In this document: one piece after another, positions 35,920 through 46,147 of the stretch
Layout of the letters: each line of letters opens with the position of its first letter
Position numbering within the stretch: position 1 is the stretch's first letter
From: Hyunsoonleella pacifica
GTDB lineage: Bacteria > Bacteroidota > Bacteroidia > Flavobacteriales > Flavobacteriaceae
Assembly (NCBI RefSeq): GCF_004310335.1
Contig: NZ_SIRS01000006.1
Span: forward strand, 160,297-224,296
DNA length: 64,000 nt
Direction: 5' to 3'
Translations under genes and position numbers: made by a program
The notes under the pieces: generated by a model
The model's database searches: none
Seen by the model: the letters and a program-made list of their open reading frames with translations, nothing else
Told to the model about the DNA's origin: nothing

Positions 35920-38556
35920 ATGCAAATCCCATCAAAATACGATGCTAGTAAGGTAGAAGAGAAGTGGTATGATTACTGGATGAAACATAATTATTTTCAT
36001 TCTAAACCAGATGAAAGAGAGCCTTATACTATAGTAATTCCACCACCAAATGTTACTGGTGTGTTGCACATGGGGCATATGCTCAATAATACTATTCAAG
36101 ATGTTTTGATTAGAAGAGCAAGGTTGCAAGGAAAGAATGCATGCTGGGTGCCTGGAACAGATCATGCTTCTATTGCTACAGAGGCCAAAGTTGTAACAAA
36201 GTTAAAGGAACAAGGTATTGATAAAAATGACTTGACAAGAAAGGAATTTTTAAAGCACGCATGGGAGTGGACGCATGAATATGGGGGTGTGATTTTAGAA
36301 CAACTTAAAAAATTAGGCTGTTCTTGTGACTGGGATCGTACTAAGTTTACTATGGATGACGATATGTCAGAAGCAGTAATTAAAGTTTTTGTGGATTTGT
36401 ACAAAAAAGGCTTGATTTATCGTGGTTATCGTATGGTAAATTGGGACCCTGAGGCAAAAACTACCTTGTCTGACGAAGAAGTAGAGTATATTGATAAACA
36501 GGGTAAATTATACCATGTAAATTACAAGATAGAAGGTTCAGATGAAGAACTCACTATAGCTACAACACGACCAGAAACCATTTTGGGAGATACAGCTATT
36601 TGTATCAATCCTAATGATGAACGTCACACACATTTAAAAGGTAAAAAAGCGATTGTGCCTATTTGCAATCGTGTTATTCCTATTATAGAAGATGAGTATG
36701 TAGATTTGGAATTTGGTACAGGATGTTTAAAAGTAACTCCTGCACATGACGAAAATGATAAGGTTTTAGGAGATAAGCATAATTTGGAAGTCATAGACAT
36801 CTTTAATGAAGATGCTACATTAAACAGTTATGGGTTACATTACGAGGGGCAAGATCGTTTTGAAGTTAGAAAGGCTATTGTAAAAGAACTTGACAGTCTT
36901 GGTTTAATTTCTAAAATTGAAGATCATAACAACCGCGTTGGTATTTCAGAAAGAACGAAAGCTATTATAGAACCAAGATTATCAGATCAGTGGTTTTTAA
37001 AGATGGAAGAGTTGGTAAAACCAGCTATAAAGGCAGTTTTGGGAGAAAACAACGATATTCAATTATTTCCAAAGAAATTTGAGAATACTTACCGCCACTG
37101 GATGGAGAATATTCGCGATTGGAATATTTCTCGTCAGTTATTATGGGGACAACAAATTCCTGCATACTACTACGGCGATGGTAAAGAAGACTTTGTGGTA
37201 GCCGAAAACATTGAGAACGCTGTAAAGTTAGCACAAGAAAAAACATCAAACGTTGAGCTTAAAGCTTCAGATTTAACTCAAGAAACAGATGCACTAGATA
37301 CTTGGTTTTCTTCGTGGTTATGGCCAATGTCAGTTTTTGACGGTATAAGAAATCCAGAAAATGAAGAGATAAAATATTATTATCCTACAAATGATTTAGT
37401 TACAGGGCCAGATATTTTATTCTTTTGGGTTGCACGTATGATTATTGCTGGATATGAGTACAAAAACGATAAGCCTTTTAAAAATGTGTATTTAACGGGT
37501 TTAGTACGTGATAAGCAACGCCGTAAAATGAGCAAATCTCTAGGGAATTCTCCTGATGCATTAAAATTAATAGAGGAATACGGAGCAGGAGGTGTGCGTG
37601 TTGGCTTGTTACTAAGTGCAGCTGCCGGTAATGATTTGATGTTTGACGAGGCGCTTTGTCAACAAGGAAAAGGACTAGGAAACAAAATTTGGAGTGCATT
37701 TTATCTAACCACTTTATGGGAGGTGTCAGAAACTATTGAACAACCACAATCTAGTAAAATAGCATTAGAGTGGTATGAAGCTAAGTTTCAAAAGGCTTTA
37801 ACAGAAATTGAAGACCATTTTAGTAAATACCGTTTAAGTGATGCTATTATGGCTATTTACAAGCTAATTTATGACGATTTCTGTGGATGGTTATTAGAAA
37901 TTGTAAAACCAGCATATCAACAACCAATAGATGCTAAAACTTACAATGCAGTTATTAGTCTACTAGAAGAGAACTTGAAGATTTTACATCCGTTTATGCC
38001 ATTTATTACTGAAGAAATATGGCAGTTAATTTCTGAAAGAACACCAGAAGAAGCCTTAATAGTAGCTAAATGGCCTGAGTTGAAATCTACTAACGAAAGT
38101 TTAATTTCTGAATTCGATTTTGCTGCTGATGTAATTTCTGGGGTAAGAACTATTAGAAAAGAAAAGAATATTGCGTTTAAAGATGCGATTGCGTTTTCTG
38201 TAATAAATAACGAAAATGTAGCTGATACATTTGATGCTGTTATCAAGAAGTTGGGGAATTTGGAAAGTGTTGCTTATGTTTCTGAAGCTATTGATGGTGC
38301 TCTTACTTATCGTGTGAAATCCAATGAATATTTTATTCCAATGGCGGGCGCTATTGATGTTGAGGCTGAAATTAAAAAGTTAACAGACGAATTAAACTAT
38401 ACTGAAGGATTCTTAAAGTCTGTGCAGAAAAAATTATCTAACGAGCGTTTTGTAAATAATGCGCCAGAGCAAGTGGTGGCAAGCGAAAAGAAAAAGGAAG
38501 CTGATGCTTTAGCTAAGATTGAAACGTTAAAGGCTAGTTTGGCTAGTTTGGGGTAG
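35920..38556 (+). CDS. valS: Valyl-tRNA synthetase
   Basis: ValS charges tRNA-Val. The 878-residue protein has the class I HIGH motif as HMGH at residues 50-53 within PPPNVTGVLHMGHM, a CP1 editing domain (TTRPETILGDTA), the KMSKS motif near residue 536 (RKMSKSLGNSPDAL) and a C-terminal anticodon-binding domain. It ends with the valine-specific coiled-coil arm (IDVEAEIKKLTDELNYTEGFL, NERFVNNAPEQVVA). The ATG at 35920 (MQIPSKYDASKVEEKW) is the natural start. Confidence 0.98.
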   Translation: MQIPSKYDASKVEEKWYDYWMKHNYFHSKPDEREPYTIVIPPPNVTGVLHMGHMLNNTIQDVLIRRARLQGKNACWVPGTDHASIATEAKVVTKLKEQGIDKNDLTRKEFLKHAWEWTHEYGGVILEQLKKLGCSCDWDRTKFTMDDDMSEAVIKVFVDLYKKGLIYRGYRMVNWDPEAKTTLSDEEVEYIDKQGKLYHVNYKIEGSDEELTIATTRPETILGDTAICINPNDERHTHLKGKKAIVPICNRVIPIIEDEYVDLEFGTGCLKVTPAHDENDKVLGDKHNLEVIDIFNEDATLNSYGLHYEGQDRFEVRKAIVKELDSLGLISKIEDHNNRVGISERTKAIIEPRLSDQWFLKMEELVKPAIKAVLGENNDIQLFPKKFENTYRHWMENIRDWNISRQLLWGQQIPAYYYGDGKEDFVVAENIENAVKLAQEKTSNVELKASDLTQETDALDTWFSSWLWPMSVFDGIRNPENEEIKYYYPTNDLVTGPDILFFWVARMIIAGYEYKNDKPFKNVYLTGLVRDKQRRKMSKSLGNSPDALKLIEEYGAGGVRVGLLLSAAAGNDLMFDEALCQQGKGLGNKIWSAFYLTTLWEVSETIEQPQSSKIALEWYEAKFQKALTEIEDHFSKYRLSDAIMAIYKLIYDDFCGWLLEIVKPAYQQPIDAKTYNAVISLLEENLKILHPFMPFITEEIWQLISERTPEEALIVAKWPELKSTNESLISEFDFAADVISGVRTIRKEKNIAFKDAIAFSVINNENVADTFDAVIKKLGNLESVAYVSEAIDGALTYRVKSNEYFIPMAGAIDVEAEIKKLTDELNYTEGFLKSVQKKLSNERFVNNAPEQVVASEKKKEADALAKIETLKASLASLG

Positions 38557-38725
38557 GGTTTTTTATTTTCATTTCAATTAGAATACGCATCGTTTAATAA
38601 AACTTCTTATATCTAACATTAAATAAATATAGTTTAAGCATTAGAAAAAAAGTGAAAGGATATTTGAATTGGGTGTTCTTCAAATTGTAAATTATTTATA
38701 AAAAAGTACTTTCTAAAAAAACCAG

Positions 38726-38992
38726 TTATTCTCTGTATAGAAAATATTTGTCAACTAAATCTATATATCTTCTTTTAGCCTCTTCCTCAGTTAAGTTTTT
38801 TACTTGAAAAAGCGCATTGGTTTTAAAAGCATTTATAAGGGCTTCTCTGCTTCTTGGTCTGCCGTAATCGTTCGTAGCTTTTTTGTAGTAGGCATAGAGT
38901 TTTAAAAGTGTGTCTGCAGGAAACGGTTCTTTATGCGCATTCACTCTAGCAACCGCTTCTTCAAATTCTTTATCTAAATCTCCATTAGTCAT
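38726..38992 (-). CDS. Acyl-CoA-binding protein
   Basis: This 88-residue protein matches the acyl-CoA-binding (ACBP) fold: LDKEFEEAVARVN, the conserved LLKLYAYYKKAT, and KTNALFQVKNLTEEEAKRRYIDLVDKY. ACBPs hold long-chain acyl-CoA esters in the cytoplasm. Its ATG overlaps the stop of the phosphatidylserine decarboxylase gene, and it ends the lipid operon. The link to phospholipid synthesis is inferred from context. Confidence 0.9.
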   Translation of the reverse strand: MTNGDLDKEFEEAVARVNAHKEPFPADTLLKLYAYYKKATNDYGRPRSREALINAFKTNALFQVKNLTEEEAKRRYIDLVDKYFLYRE

Positions 38993-39642
38993 TACACTTG
39001 GGCTATAACAGTTTCGCCTCCTCTTACTTTCTGATTTAATTCTACTTTTATATTAGTATCTAAGGGCAAAAATAAATCTACCCTAGATCCAAATTTTATA
39101 AATCCCGAATCTGCACCTTGGGTAGCATTATCGTCTACTTTTGCATAATTAACGATGCGTTTGGCAAGAGCTCCAGCTATTTGACGGTATAGAACTTTTC
39201 CATAAGTTTTATTTTCAACCACAACTGTTGTGCGCTCATTTTCCTCACTGGCTTTTGGGTGCCATGCTACTAAATATTTTCCTGGATGATATTTGCTAAA
39301 AACCACATTTCCACTTATTGGATACCTAGTTACATGAACATTTATAGGTGACATAAAAACACTTACTTGCAAGCGTTTTTCATTAAAAAATTCTTTTTCA
39401 AATACTTCTTCAATTACCACAACTTTCCCATCAACAGGAGATACTACTGTATCATCGTTTTGTTGCGTATGTCGTTTGGGGTTTCTAAAGAATTGCAGAA
39501 TTAAAATTAAAAATATTAAGAGCGCAACTAAGATTAATGTGCGTAGCCAAAAGATAGAAATATAACTATCTGCCAACAAAAAGCAAGCAACTACAATTAT
39601 AAGTGTTAAGAGAATTATTTTGTGACCTTCTTTATGAAACAT
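38992..39642 (-). CDS. psd: Phosphatidylserine decarboxylase family protein
   Basis: PSD forms phosphatidylethanolamine from phosphatidylserine. The 216-residue length and the two N-terminal membrane helices fit the short form. Conserved motifs are VVSPVDGKVV, FMSPINVHVTRYPISG, YHPGKYLVAWHPKASEENER and the self-cleavage site FIKFGSRVDLFLP, where the GS serine becomes the pyruvoyl group. It overlaps the cdsA gene by 11 bp and the ACBP gene by 1 bp. Confidence 0.95.
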   Translation of the reverse strand: MFHKEGHKIILLTLIIVVACFLLADSYISIFWLRTLILVALLIFLILILQFFRNPKRHTQQNDDTVVSPVDGKVVVIEEVFEKEFFNEKRLQVSVFMSPINVHVTRYPISGNVVFSKYHPGKYLVAWHPKASEENERTTVVVENKTYGKVLYRQIAGALAKRIVNYAKVDDNATQGADSGFIKFGSRVDLFLPLDTNIKVELNQKVRGGETVIAQV

Positions 39643-40450
39643 AGTGTAAAATTCTTAAAAATAAATAAATAAATGGGGAAGCAAAAATGATACTGTCTAA
39701 ACGATCGAGCAACCCTCCATGTCCTGGCATAATAGTGCCACTGTCTTTTACATTGGCTTGACGTTTAAATTTAGATTCTATTAAGTCGCCTAAGGTTCCA
39801 AAAACAGCTACTGTGATACTTAACATTAGCCAATTAGTAAAATTTAATGTACCAGTAAAGCTAGAGATAAAATAGCTAGTAATACAGGCAAAAAATAATC
39901 CACCTAAAAATCCTTCAACTGTTTTCTTAGGAGATATCTTTTCAAATAATTTTTGTCGTCCAAAATTTTTCCCAACTAAATAGGCAAAGGAGTCATTAAT
40001 CCAAACTAAAATGAAACAGCCTAAGAGTATTTTTGGACTAAATACACTGGCTGTGAGCACTGCAAAAACAAAACCACTTGAAAGGTAAAATGTAGTAATA
40101 ATAAAGCGTTTGGTTACAAAAAGTGGAATGGTTTTACGTGAAAATAAATCTTTAATTAAAAAAAGATTTACAAAAATTGTAATCACTATTAGTATTTGGA
40201 TAGCTTCATCTAAACCAGTATTTGCATTTAGTACCATCTTCCAATATCCAAAAACGAGATATAAAATTATAAAAATAAAATAAGGAATGATACTATTTAG
40301 TTGAATCAATTTATTGAATTCATAAAGTGAAAGTATTCCAAATACAAAAAATAAAATTATGAATACATGAGGTGTGGTAAGTGTAAGCGCGATTATTAAT
40401 ACAGCAACATAAAGCAAACCAGATAGTGATCGCAATAACATGTCTTTCAT
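39632..40450 (-). CDS. cdsA: Phosphatidate cytidylyltransferase
   Basis: CdsA makes CDP-diacylglycerol from phosphatidic acid and CTP in the inner membrane. The 272-residue protein has about eight membrane helices and the C-terminal signature running from FGTLGDLIESKFKRQANVKD to the GHGGLLDRLDS motif. The central WINDSFAYLVGKNFG and KISPKKTVEGFLGG are also typical. It feeds the downstream psd gene, with which it overlaps. Confidence 0.97.
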   Translation of the reverse strand: MKDMLLRSLSGLLYVAVLIIALTLTTPHVFIILFFVFGILSLYEFNKLIQLNSIIPYFIFIILYLVFGYWKMVLNANTGLDEAIQILIVITIFVNLFLIKDLFSRKTIPLFVTKRFIITTFYLSSGFVFAVLTASVFSPKILLGCFILVWINDSFAYLVGKNFGRQKLFEKISPKKTVEGFLGGLFFACITSYFISSFTGTLNFTNWLMLSITVAVFGTLGDLIESKFKRQANVKDSGTIMPGHGGLLDRLDSIIFASPFIYLFLRILHYVS

Positions 40451-40469
40451 TTTCTAAGTTTGCTTAAAT

Positions 40470-41078
40470 TTATAAATCCTCTAGCAGCAGCAAATATAAG
40501 TTTTTTGCACTACTGCCATAACTTAAAAAATCTTTATCCTCTCCAGATTTAAAATGCTTAATGGTAGTTATGTTGGTTGGGATGTGTTGTCTGTTTTTAG
40601 ATTTTATACCACGGAGCCCCTCACCAATATTATCAACTATTTGACTAGTGGTAGCAAATACAATGAGATTAAAAGGTAGTTCAGGAAGCTTTTTGGTAGC
40701 AATTTGGTTAGAACTAATTAATAAAGAACCATCAGTAGCAATTAGGTTTTCACAGGTTGTTAAAAAGTAAGTAGATTTACTAGACTTTTTAGTAGCATTG
40801 ATATTACAAGATTTAAACTTTTCTAAGAGATTATCATCAATAACCAATGCAGATTTTTCCTCCCATTTATTTTCTTGAACTATATTCGAGTAGTTTAGAA
40901 AAACCTCATTTAAATCATCGCAATAAAGAAACTTACCGCCATTAGCCTTAAAATTTATAGTAAACTTTTCGTCTATTGGCAATTTGAGTTCGGGCATGTA
41001 TTTACCACGGTCATCAGACTTTATTTCGTTTTCAGATTGTTTTGATTTTGATCCGAAAATTTTCTTAAAAAGATTCAT
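40470..41078 (-). CDS. LUD domain-containing protein
   Basis: This 202-residue protein matches the LUD (LutB/LutC-like) fold: SALVIDDNLLEKF, the LITTCENLIATDGSLLISSNQ region and LPFNLIVFATTSQIVDNIGEGL. LutC-type proteins take part in lactate oxidation complexes, but no lutA or lutB is present here. Its constant flavobacterial position between ftsH and cdsA, as I recall it, suggests another role that is not established. It is probably soluble. Confidence 0.75.
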   Translation of the reverse strand: MNLFKKIFGSKSKQSENEIKSDDRGKYMPELKLPIDEKFTINFKANGGKFLYCDDLNEVFLNYSNIVQENKWEEKSALVIDDNLLEKFKSCNINATKKSSKSTYFLTTCENLIATDGSLLISSNQIATKKLPELPFNLIVFATTSQIVDNIGEGLRGIKSKNRQHIPTNITTIKHFKSGEDKDFLSYGSSAKNLYLLLLEDL

Positions 41079-41147
41079 TCAGGTGTTCGCTATTAACCTT
41101 TTTGAGTTGAGAGTTTTTCAAATATAAAAAATCTTAATGATAATGTG

Positions 41148-43106
41148 CTATTCTTCCGGTTTTTTATCTTCCTCATCAGCTTCTATAGTCTCTTTTTCGA
41201 AAGGACGTTTACCAAATATTTTTTCGAGATTATCTTTGAAAATTACTTCCTTCTCTAGAAGAACTTCAGCAAGTTCTGTTAGTTTATCTTTATTCTCTTC
41301 TAGAATTTTAATAGCACGCTTGTATTGTTCCTCAATAATATCTGATATTTCCTTATCAATTAACTCAGCTGTTGTTTCACTGTAAGGTTTTGTGAAACCA
41401 TATTCGCTTTGTCCAGAAGAGTCGTAGTATGTTAAATTACCTATTTTATCGCTTAGTCCATAGATGGTAACCATAGCTCTTGCTTGTTTGGTAACTTTTT
41501 CTAAATCACTTAACGCACCAGTAGATATCTTATCAAAAATCACTTTTTCTGCAGCACGGCCTCCCATGGTAGCACACATTTCATCTAGCATCTGTTCAGG
41601 TCTAACAATAAGTCTTTCTTCTGGCAAATACCATGCAGCTCCTAGAGATCTTCCACGTGGTACTATAGTCACTTTTATTAATGGTGCAGCATGTTCTAGC
41701 ATCCAGCTTACAACGGCATGTCCTGCCTCATGATATGCTACTGCTTGTTTTTCACTCTGTGTTATAATTTTGTTTTTCTTTTCTAAACCTCCAATAATTC
41801 TATCAACAGCATCTAAAAAGTCTTGTTTATCAACTGCTTTTTTACCATTTCTAGCAGCGATTAAAGCAGCTTCATTACACACGTTTGCTATATCAGCACC
41901 AGAAAAACCAGGAGTTTGCTTTGATAAGAAATCTGTATCTAAGTCTTTGGTTTTTTTCAAAGGTCTTAGGTGTACCTCAAAAATTTCCTTACGTTCTCTA
42001 ACATCTGGTAAATCAACAAAAATTTGTCTATCAAAACGTCCTGCACGCATTAAGGCCTTATCTAAAATATCTGCTCTATTGGTTGCAGCCATTACAATTA
42101 CATTTGTATTGGTGCCAAAACCGTCCATTTCCGTTAATAGCTGATTCAAAGTATTTTCACGTTCATCATTACTACCAGACATGGCATTTTTTCCACGAGC
42201 TCTACCTATAGCATCAATCTCGTCAATAAAAATAATAGATGGTGACTTTTCTTTTGCTTGTTTAAATAAATCTCTAACACGAGAAGCACCAACACCCACA
42301 AACATTTCAACAAAATCTGAACCTGATAATGAAAAGAAAGGTACTTTAGCCTCGCCAGCAACAGCTTTTGCAAGAAGGGTTTTTCCTGTTCCTGGAGGTC
42401 CCACAAGCAACGCACCTTTTGGGATTTTACCTCCAAGCGTTGTGTATTTTTCTGGGAATTTTAAAAAATCTACAATCTCTTGTACTTCTTCTTTTGCGCC
42501 TTCTAAACCAGCAACATCCTTAAATGAAGTTTTCACCTCTGTATTCTGATCAAAAAGCTTAGCTTTAGATTTTCCAATGTTAAAAATTTGACCACCAGCG
42601 CCACCACCAGCACCACCAGACATACGACGCATAATGAAAATCCAAACGCCAATAAGAAGTACAAATGGTAAAATTCCAATTAAAAAATCGGCTAGATGGT
42701 TTTCCTCGGTAACGTAAATAGGCTCTAAACCTAAACCTTCTTCCTCAATGATGGTATTAAGTTTATTTTGAAAAATCTCTAACTCTCCAAACTCAAATCT
42801 ATAATTAGGAACACTAGCTGTAGATAAACTAAAGCTATTAGGTTTTGACTTTTTATGAACTTCTTTTCGAGATGCTTCTTTAGTCAAATAAACTTTTGCT
42901 AGTCTTCTGTTAACAATTTCAACCTTATCAACATCCCCATTTCTTACGAAATTAAAAAACTGAGTAGGGTTTGTAGAGTTTCCACTGTCTAGTCCACTAT
43001 TATTAAACAGTGTGAATACTAAAAATAGGGATAGAATAATACCGTAAATCCAATACGGGCTAAATCTTGGTTTCTTATCTTTTGAATTTTTATTGTCTTT
43101 TGCCAT
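41148..43106 (-). CDS. ftsH: ATP-dependent zinc metalloprotease FtsH
   Basis: FtsH is a membrane-bound AAA+ protease that degrades damaged membrane proteins and regulatory proteins. The 652-residue protein has two membrane helices (about 17-35 and 139-158), a Gly-rich linker, Walker A GPPGTGKT (236-243), Walker [12 protein letters not shown] and the SRH region [12 protein letters not shown]. The zinc site HEAGH is in [13 protein letters not shown]. The C-terminus is acidic. It follows rsfS by 9 bp and precedes the LUD-cdsA-psd-ACBP genes, so protein quality control and lipid synthesis share a transcript. Confidence 0.98.
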   Translation of the reverse strand: MAKDNKNSKDKKPRFSPYWIYGIILSLFLVFTLFNNSGLDSGNSTNPTQFFNFVRNGDVDKVEIVNRRLAKVYLTKEASRKEVHKKSKPNSFSLSTASVPNYRFEFGELEIFQNKLNTIIEEEGLGLEPIYVTEENHLADFLIGILPFVLLIGVWIFIMRRMSGGAGGGAGGQIFNIGKSKAKLFDQNTEVKTSFKDVAGLEGAKEEVQEIVDFLKFPEKYTTLGGKIPKGALLVGPPGTGKTLLAKAVAGEAKVPFFSLSGSDFVEMFVGVGASRVRDLFKQAKEKSPSIIFIDEIDAIGRARGKNAMSGSNDERENTLNQLLTEMDGFGTNTNVIVMAATNRADILDKALMRAGRFDRQIFVDLPDVRERKEIFEVHLRPLKKTKDLDTDFLSKQTPGFSGADIANVCNEAALIAARNGKKAVDKQDFLDAVDRIIGGLEKKNKIITQSEKQAVAYHEAGHAVVSWMLEHAAPLIKVTIVPRGRSLGAAWYLPEERLIVRPEQMLDEMCATMGGRAAEKVIFDKISTGALSDLEKVTKQARAMVTIYGLSDKIGNLTYYDSSGQSEYGFTKPYSETTAELIDKEISDIIEEQYKRAIKILEENKDKLTELAEVLLEKEVIFKDNLEKIFGKRPFEKETIEADEEDKKPEE

Positions 43107-43115
43107 CTTCTGTTT

Positions 43116-43487
43116 TTAGTAACTAGTTTCTATTACTGTTGTTTTTGCATCTCCCCAAAGACTTTCTATGTCGTAATATTCTCTGATATGTTTCTGAAAC
43201 ACATGTACAGCAATATTTACATAATCTAATAAAACCCATTCAGCATTTTCTGCACCTTCAACGTGCCATGGGTTGTCTTTAAGTTCTTTACTTACCTTTT
43301 TTTGAATGGAATTAACTATGGCGTTAACTTGAGTATTTGAAGTTCCTTCACAAATTATAAAATAATCGCAAACTGTATTTTCTATTTCTCTAAGGTCTAA
43401 AATGCTAATTTCCTTACCTTTTACATCCTCAATTCCACTAATTATAACTGATATTAACTGATCTGCGTTTATTTTTTCTTTCGCCAT
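43116..43487 (-). CDS. rsfS: Ribosome silencing factor
   Basis: RsfS binds ribosomal protein L14 and blocks subunit joining when nutrients are short. The 123-residue protein has the family core LDLREIENTVCDYFIICEG, VNAIVNSIQKKV, WHVEGAENAEWVLLDYVNIAVHVF and YYDIESLWGDA. It lies 9 bp upstream of ftsH and is the first gene of the operon, with a TAACTTTG promoter element shortly upstream. Confidence 0.95.
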   Translation of the reverse strand: MAKEKINADQLISVIISGIEDVKGKEISILDLREIENTVCDYFIICEGTSNTQVNAIVNSIQKKVSKELKDNPWHVEGAENAEWVLLDYVNIAVHVFQKHIREYYDIESLWGDAKTTVIETSY

Positions 43488-43506
43488 TAAATTTATTTAA
43501 TTTGTG

Positions 43507-43514
43507 CAAAGTTA
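43507..43514 (-). promoter_or_regulatory. Candidate -7 element (TAACTTTG) for the rsfS-ftsH-lipid operon
   Basis: The minus-strand octamer matches TAnnTTTG and lies 19 bp upstream of the rsfS ATG. It would drive the whole run of six genes down to 38726. Confidence 0.5.
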
Positions 43515-43580
43515 TTATTTTTTTGGTTCTTTAACCTTTAAAATTTTCACAAGATTAAAAACTATAAAAATAACCTCTAA

Positions 43581-44312
43581 ATGCCAATAATCAAACTTGA
43601 TGCCATTGATTCTACTAATACATTTTTAAAAGAAATGATTGGGTCGCAATTGGTTGAGAATTTTACTGTGGTAACAGCAAAGTACCAAACAAAAGGAAAA
43701 GGGCAGATGGGGGCAATTTGGACTTCAGAAGCATCGAAAAACTTGATGTTTAGTACGTTTGTTGATATTTCTAAACTAGAGATAGAATATCCGTTTTATA
43801 TAAGTATGGCAACAGCCTTGGCATTGAGACATAGCCTTAACGCGTTTTTAATTCCACAATTATATATTAAATGGCCTAACGACATTTTGTCACAAAACAA
43901 GAAAATATGTGGTGTTTTAATTGAAAATGTCATGAAACAGGGCGGTATAAATGCTTCAATTATAGGAATTGGCTTAAATGTTAACCAAACTGAATTTGAA
44001 AAATTGCCAAATGCATCGTCCTTAAAAACAATAATGGGCCGTACTTTTAATCTAGATGAGCTTTTGGATAGTATTATCCTTAATATGAAAAGATATTTCT
44101 TAAAATTGGAAAATGGAGATTTGAAAGCACTCAAATCTGAATATGAGTCTTTTTTATTTAGAAAAGATAAACCCTCCACATTTAAAGATGATAAAGGTAA
44201 CTTATTCTCAGGCTATATTAAATCTATACAAGATTCTGGAGATTTACAGGTGCTTATAGAAGACAATGTTACTAAATCTTTTGCACTTAAAGATATTACA
44301 TTGATGTATTAA
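43581..44312 (+). CDS. birA: Biotin-[acetyl-CoA-carboxylase] ligase
   Basis: BirA activates biotin with ATP and attaches it to carboxylase subunits. The 243-residue protein lacks the N-terminal helix-turn-helix, so it is an enzyme only (group I), not a repressor. Motifs seen are LDAIDSTNTFLKE, KGKGQMGAIWTSEASKNL (biotinyl-AMP loop), YIKWPNDIL and GIGLNVNQ. It is divergent from rsfS and overlaps the tail of the SRPBCC gene by 4 bp. Confidence 0.95.
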   Translation: MPIIKLDAIDSTNTFLKEMIGSQLVENFTVVTAKYQTKGKGQMGAIWTSEASKNLMFSTFVDISKLEIEYPFYISMATALALRHSLNAFLIPQLYIKWPNDILSQNKKICGVLIENVMKQGGINASIIGIGLNVNQTEFEKLPNASSLKTIMGRTFNLDELLDSIILNMKRYFLKLENGDLKALKSEYESFLFRKDKPSTFKDDKGNLFSGYIKSIQDSGDLQVLIEDNVTKSFALKDITLMY

Positions 44313-44704
44313 ATTGTCTTGGGTAAATTAGTAACTAAGGTTTCTATGAATTTTGAAATAGGGCCTTTAACCATCATTGCCATCATAGGGTTAAAGTCTC
44401 CACTAAACTCTAGTTTTACATTACTATTTCCATTCTCTCCTTCAGAAATCATAGCAGATAAAGCAAAATCTATTTTTCCACCAGCAGCACCAAAAACAAT
44501 TTTATTTGGAGGTGTTTCTTCTTTCTTTTTTAAAATGATTTCAGGCATCCCTTTTAAAGCAAACAAGAATTTATCTTCGCCTAATACTTCAAATTTACTA
44601 ATGTTTTCGGGCATTAAAGCCTCAAAATTTTTGATGTCTGATATAAAATTGAATGTGTCTTCAGGAGTTTTTGATACACTAACTTTTGGAGATTCTAAAT
44701 TCAT
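44309..44704 (-). CDS. SRPBCC (START-like) family protein
   Basis: This 131-residue protein fits the SRPBCC/CoxG-like lipid-binding fold: it starts with SPKVSVSKTPEDTFNFISDIKNFEALMP, has a beta-rich middle and ends with a long helix containing ISKFIETLVTNLP. Such small proteins bind hydrophobic ligands; the ligand here is unknown. It sits between pyrE and birA. An equally long frame on the opposite strand is a shadow of this gene. Confidence 0.8.
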   Translation of the reverse strand: MNLESPKVSVSKTPEDTFNFISDIKNFEALMPENISKFEVLGEDKFLFALKGMPEIILKKKEETPPNKIVFGAAGGKIDFALSAMISEGENGNSNVKLEFSGDFNPMMAMMVKGPISKFIETLVTNLPKTI

Positions 44705-44787
44705 AATGATGTTTTAAATTGTTTGTTGTTCAGCTGTTTTTGGTCCAATAACCTATCCATAAACAACGTCACTTCTTTACAGTTGTA

Positions 44788-45432
44788 TCAAATAGCATTC
44801 CATTCACTAGGATTAGAATTCCATTCGGTTAAAGTTTCAAGTTCTTTTGCTGTAATATAATTAGTTTGTAGTGCCTGTTCTAAAAGAGATTCATAATTAC
44901 CTAAGGTATGAAGCGCTACGTCTTCTTTTTCAAAATTTTCTTTTGAAACTCCAAAACCATAAGTAAAAATAGCTACCATGCCTTTAACATTAATACCACC
45001 ATCACGTAGAGCTTTAACGGCATTTAAACTACTTTTTCCAGTACTGATTAAATCCTCAACCACAACAACATTTTGTCCTTTCTCTATAAAACCTTCAATT
45101 TGGTTTTTTCTACCATGGCCTTTGGCGTCTGGTCTTACATAGATAAATGGCAGATTTAAATACTCAGCAACCAACATTCCTATACCAATGGCACCTGTAG
45201 CTACACCAGCAATAGCATCTGGTTTTCCATATTGGCGTTCAATATGTTTGGCTATGGTTTCCCTAATATAATTGCGAATGGCAGGAAACGATAAAATAAT
45301 ACGGTTGTCACAATAAATGGGAGATTTCCATCCAGATGCCCAAGTAAAAGGTGCGTTGGGACTTAGTTTTATAGCATTAACTTGCAATAAAACTTCTGCT
45401 GTTTTTTTGGCAATATCTTTATTAAAAATCAT
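44788..45432 (-). CDS. pyrE: Orotate phosphoribosyltransferase
   Basis: PyrE joins orotate to PRPP to make OMP in pyrimidine synthesis. The 214-residue protein has the PRPP-binding motif VVVVEDLISTGKSSLNAV, the substrate region PFTWASGWKSPIYCDNR, and YVRPDAKGHGRKNQIEG typical of the family. It lies 83 bp upstream of the SRPBCC gene on the same strand and could share its transcript. Confidence 0.97.
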   Translation of the reverse strand: MIFNKDIAKKTAEVLLQVNAIKLSPNAPFTWASGWKSPIYCDNRIILSFPAIRNYIRETIAKHIERQYGKPDAIAGVATGAIGIGMLVAEYLNLPFIYVRPDAKGHGRKNQIEGFIEKGQNVVVVEDLISTGKSSLNAVKALRDGGINVKGMVAIFTYGFGVSKENFEKEDVALHTLGNYESLLEQALQTNYITAKELETLTEWNSNPSEWNAI

Positions 45433-45562
45433 GATGTAAAATTAAACATATATTTAGGATTACATAATCAGTTTTAAACGAATAAATTATTTTTTTCAAC
45501 AATAGTTAGTTTGTATTTAAAAATGATATTTTTACCAAACAGAAATAGCTAATCATCGCTGT

Positions 45563-46147
45563 ATGTACAAAATATTTGTTGGAGACAAGCCTATAATTTT
45601 AAGTACTAAGCCTAATGAAAAAAAAGGGGTTAAAAATTATAAGTTAAAGAGGGTAATTCTTAGAAATGTTATTAGAAAATTGAATAATTCTTCAATAAAA
45701 GAGGCATATTTAGTACATAAGAATGAAGAAAAACTATTGAAACGGTTTTTGAAAAAGGCTCCAAACGTAATTGCAGGTGGCGGTAAAGTATATAATGAAA
45801 AAGGTAAAGTGCTTTTTATATATAGAAATGGAAAATGGGATTTACCAAAAGGTAAAATTGAGAAAAAGGAAAGTATAGAAGAAACCGCCATACGAGAAGT
45901 TGAGGAGGAAACAGGAGTTACAGGATTAAAAATCACTAAACCTTTAGAAACCACGTATCATATTTTTAAGCGTCGCGGACGGTATCGTATAAAAATTACC
46001 TATTGGTTTGAAATGACAACATCTTTTGATGGAAAATTATATCCACAGGAAAAAGAAGGCATTACCAAAGTAAAATGGCTAGGAAAAAAGAAGATTAAAA
46101 AAGCCATGGAAAACTCTTATGCCAATATAAAAATTCTAATAGATTAA
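45563..46147 (+). CDS. Nudix hydrolase
   Basis: This 194-residue protein has a complete Nudix box GKIEKKESIEETAIREVEEETGV at about residues 99-121, in agreement with GX5EX7REUXEEXGU. An unusual N-terminal part of about 70 residues is Lys-rich and forms no recognised domain. Nudix enzymes hydrolyse nucleoside diphosphates linked to another group; the substrate is not predictable here. It is divergent from pyrE. Confidence 0.9.
   Translation: MYKIFVGDKPIILSTKPNEKKGVKNYKLKRVILRNVIRKLNNSSIKEAYLVHKNEEKLLKRFLKKAPNVIAGGGKVYNEKGKVLFIYRNGKWDLPKGKIEKKESIEETAIREVEEETGVTGLKITKPLETTYHIFKRRGRYRIKITYWFEMTTSFDGKLYPQEKEGITKVKWLGKKKIKKAMENSYANIKILID

Noticed and set aside
41770-42549. Open frames antisense to ftsH
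   Set aside because: ftsH is complete and conserved on the minus strand; the antisense products are serine-rich and featureless.
44319-44717. 132-residue plus-strand frame opposite the SRPBCC gene
   Set aside because: The minus-strand frame shows a recognisable START-like fold; the plus-strand product has no family features.
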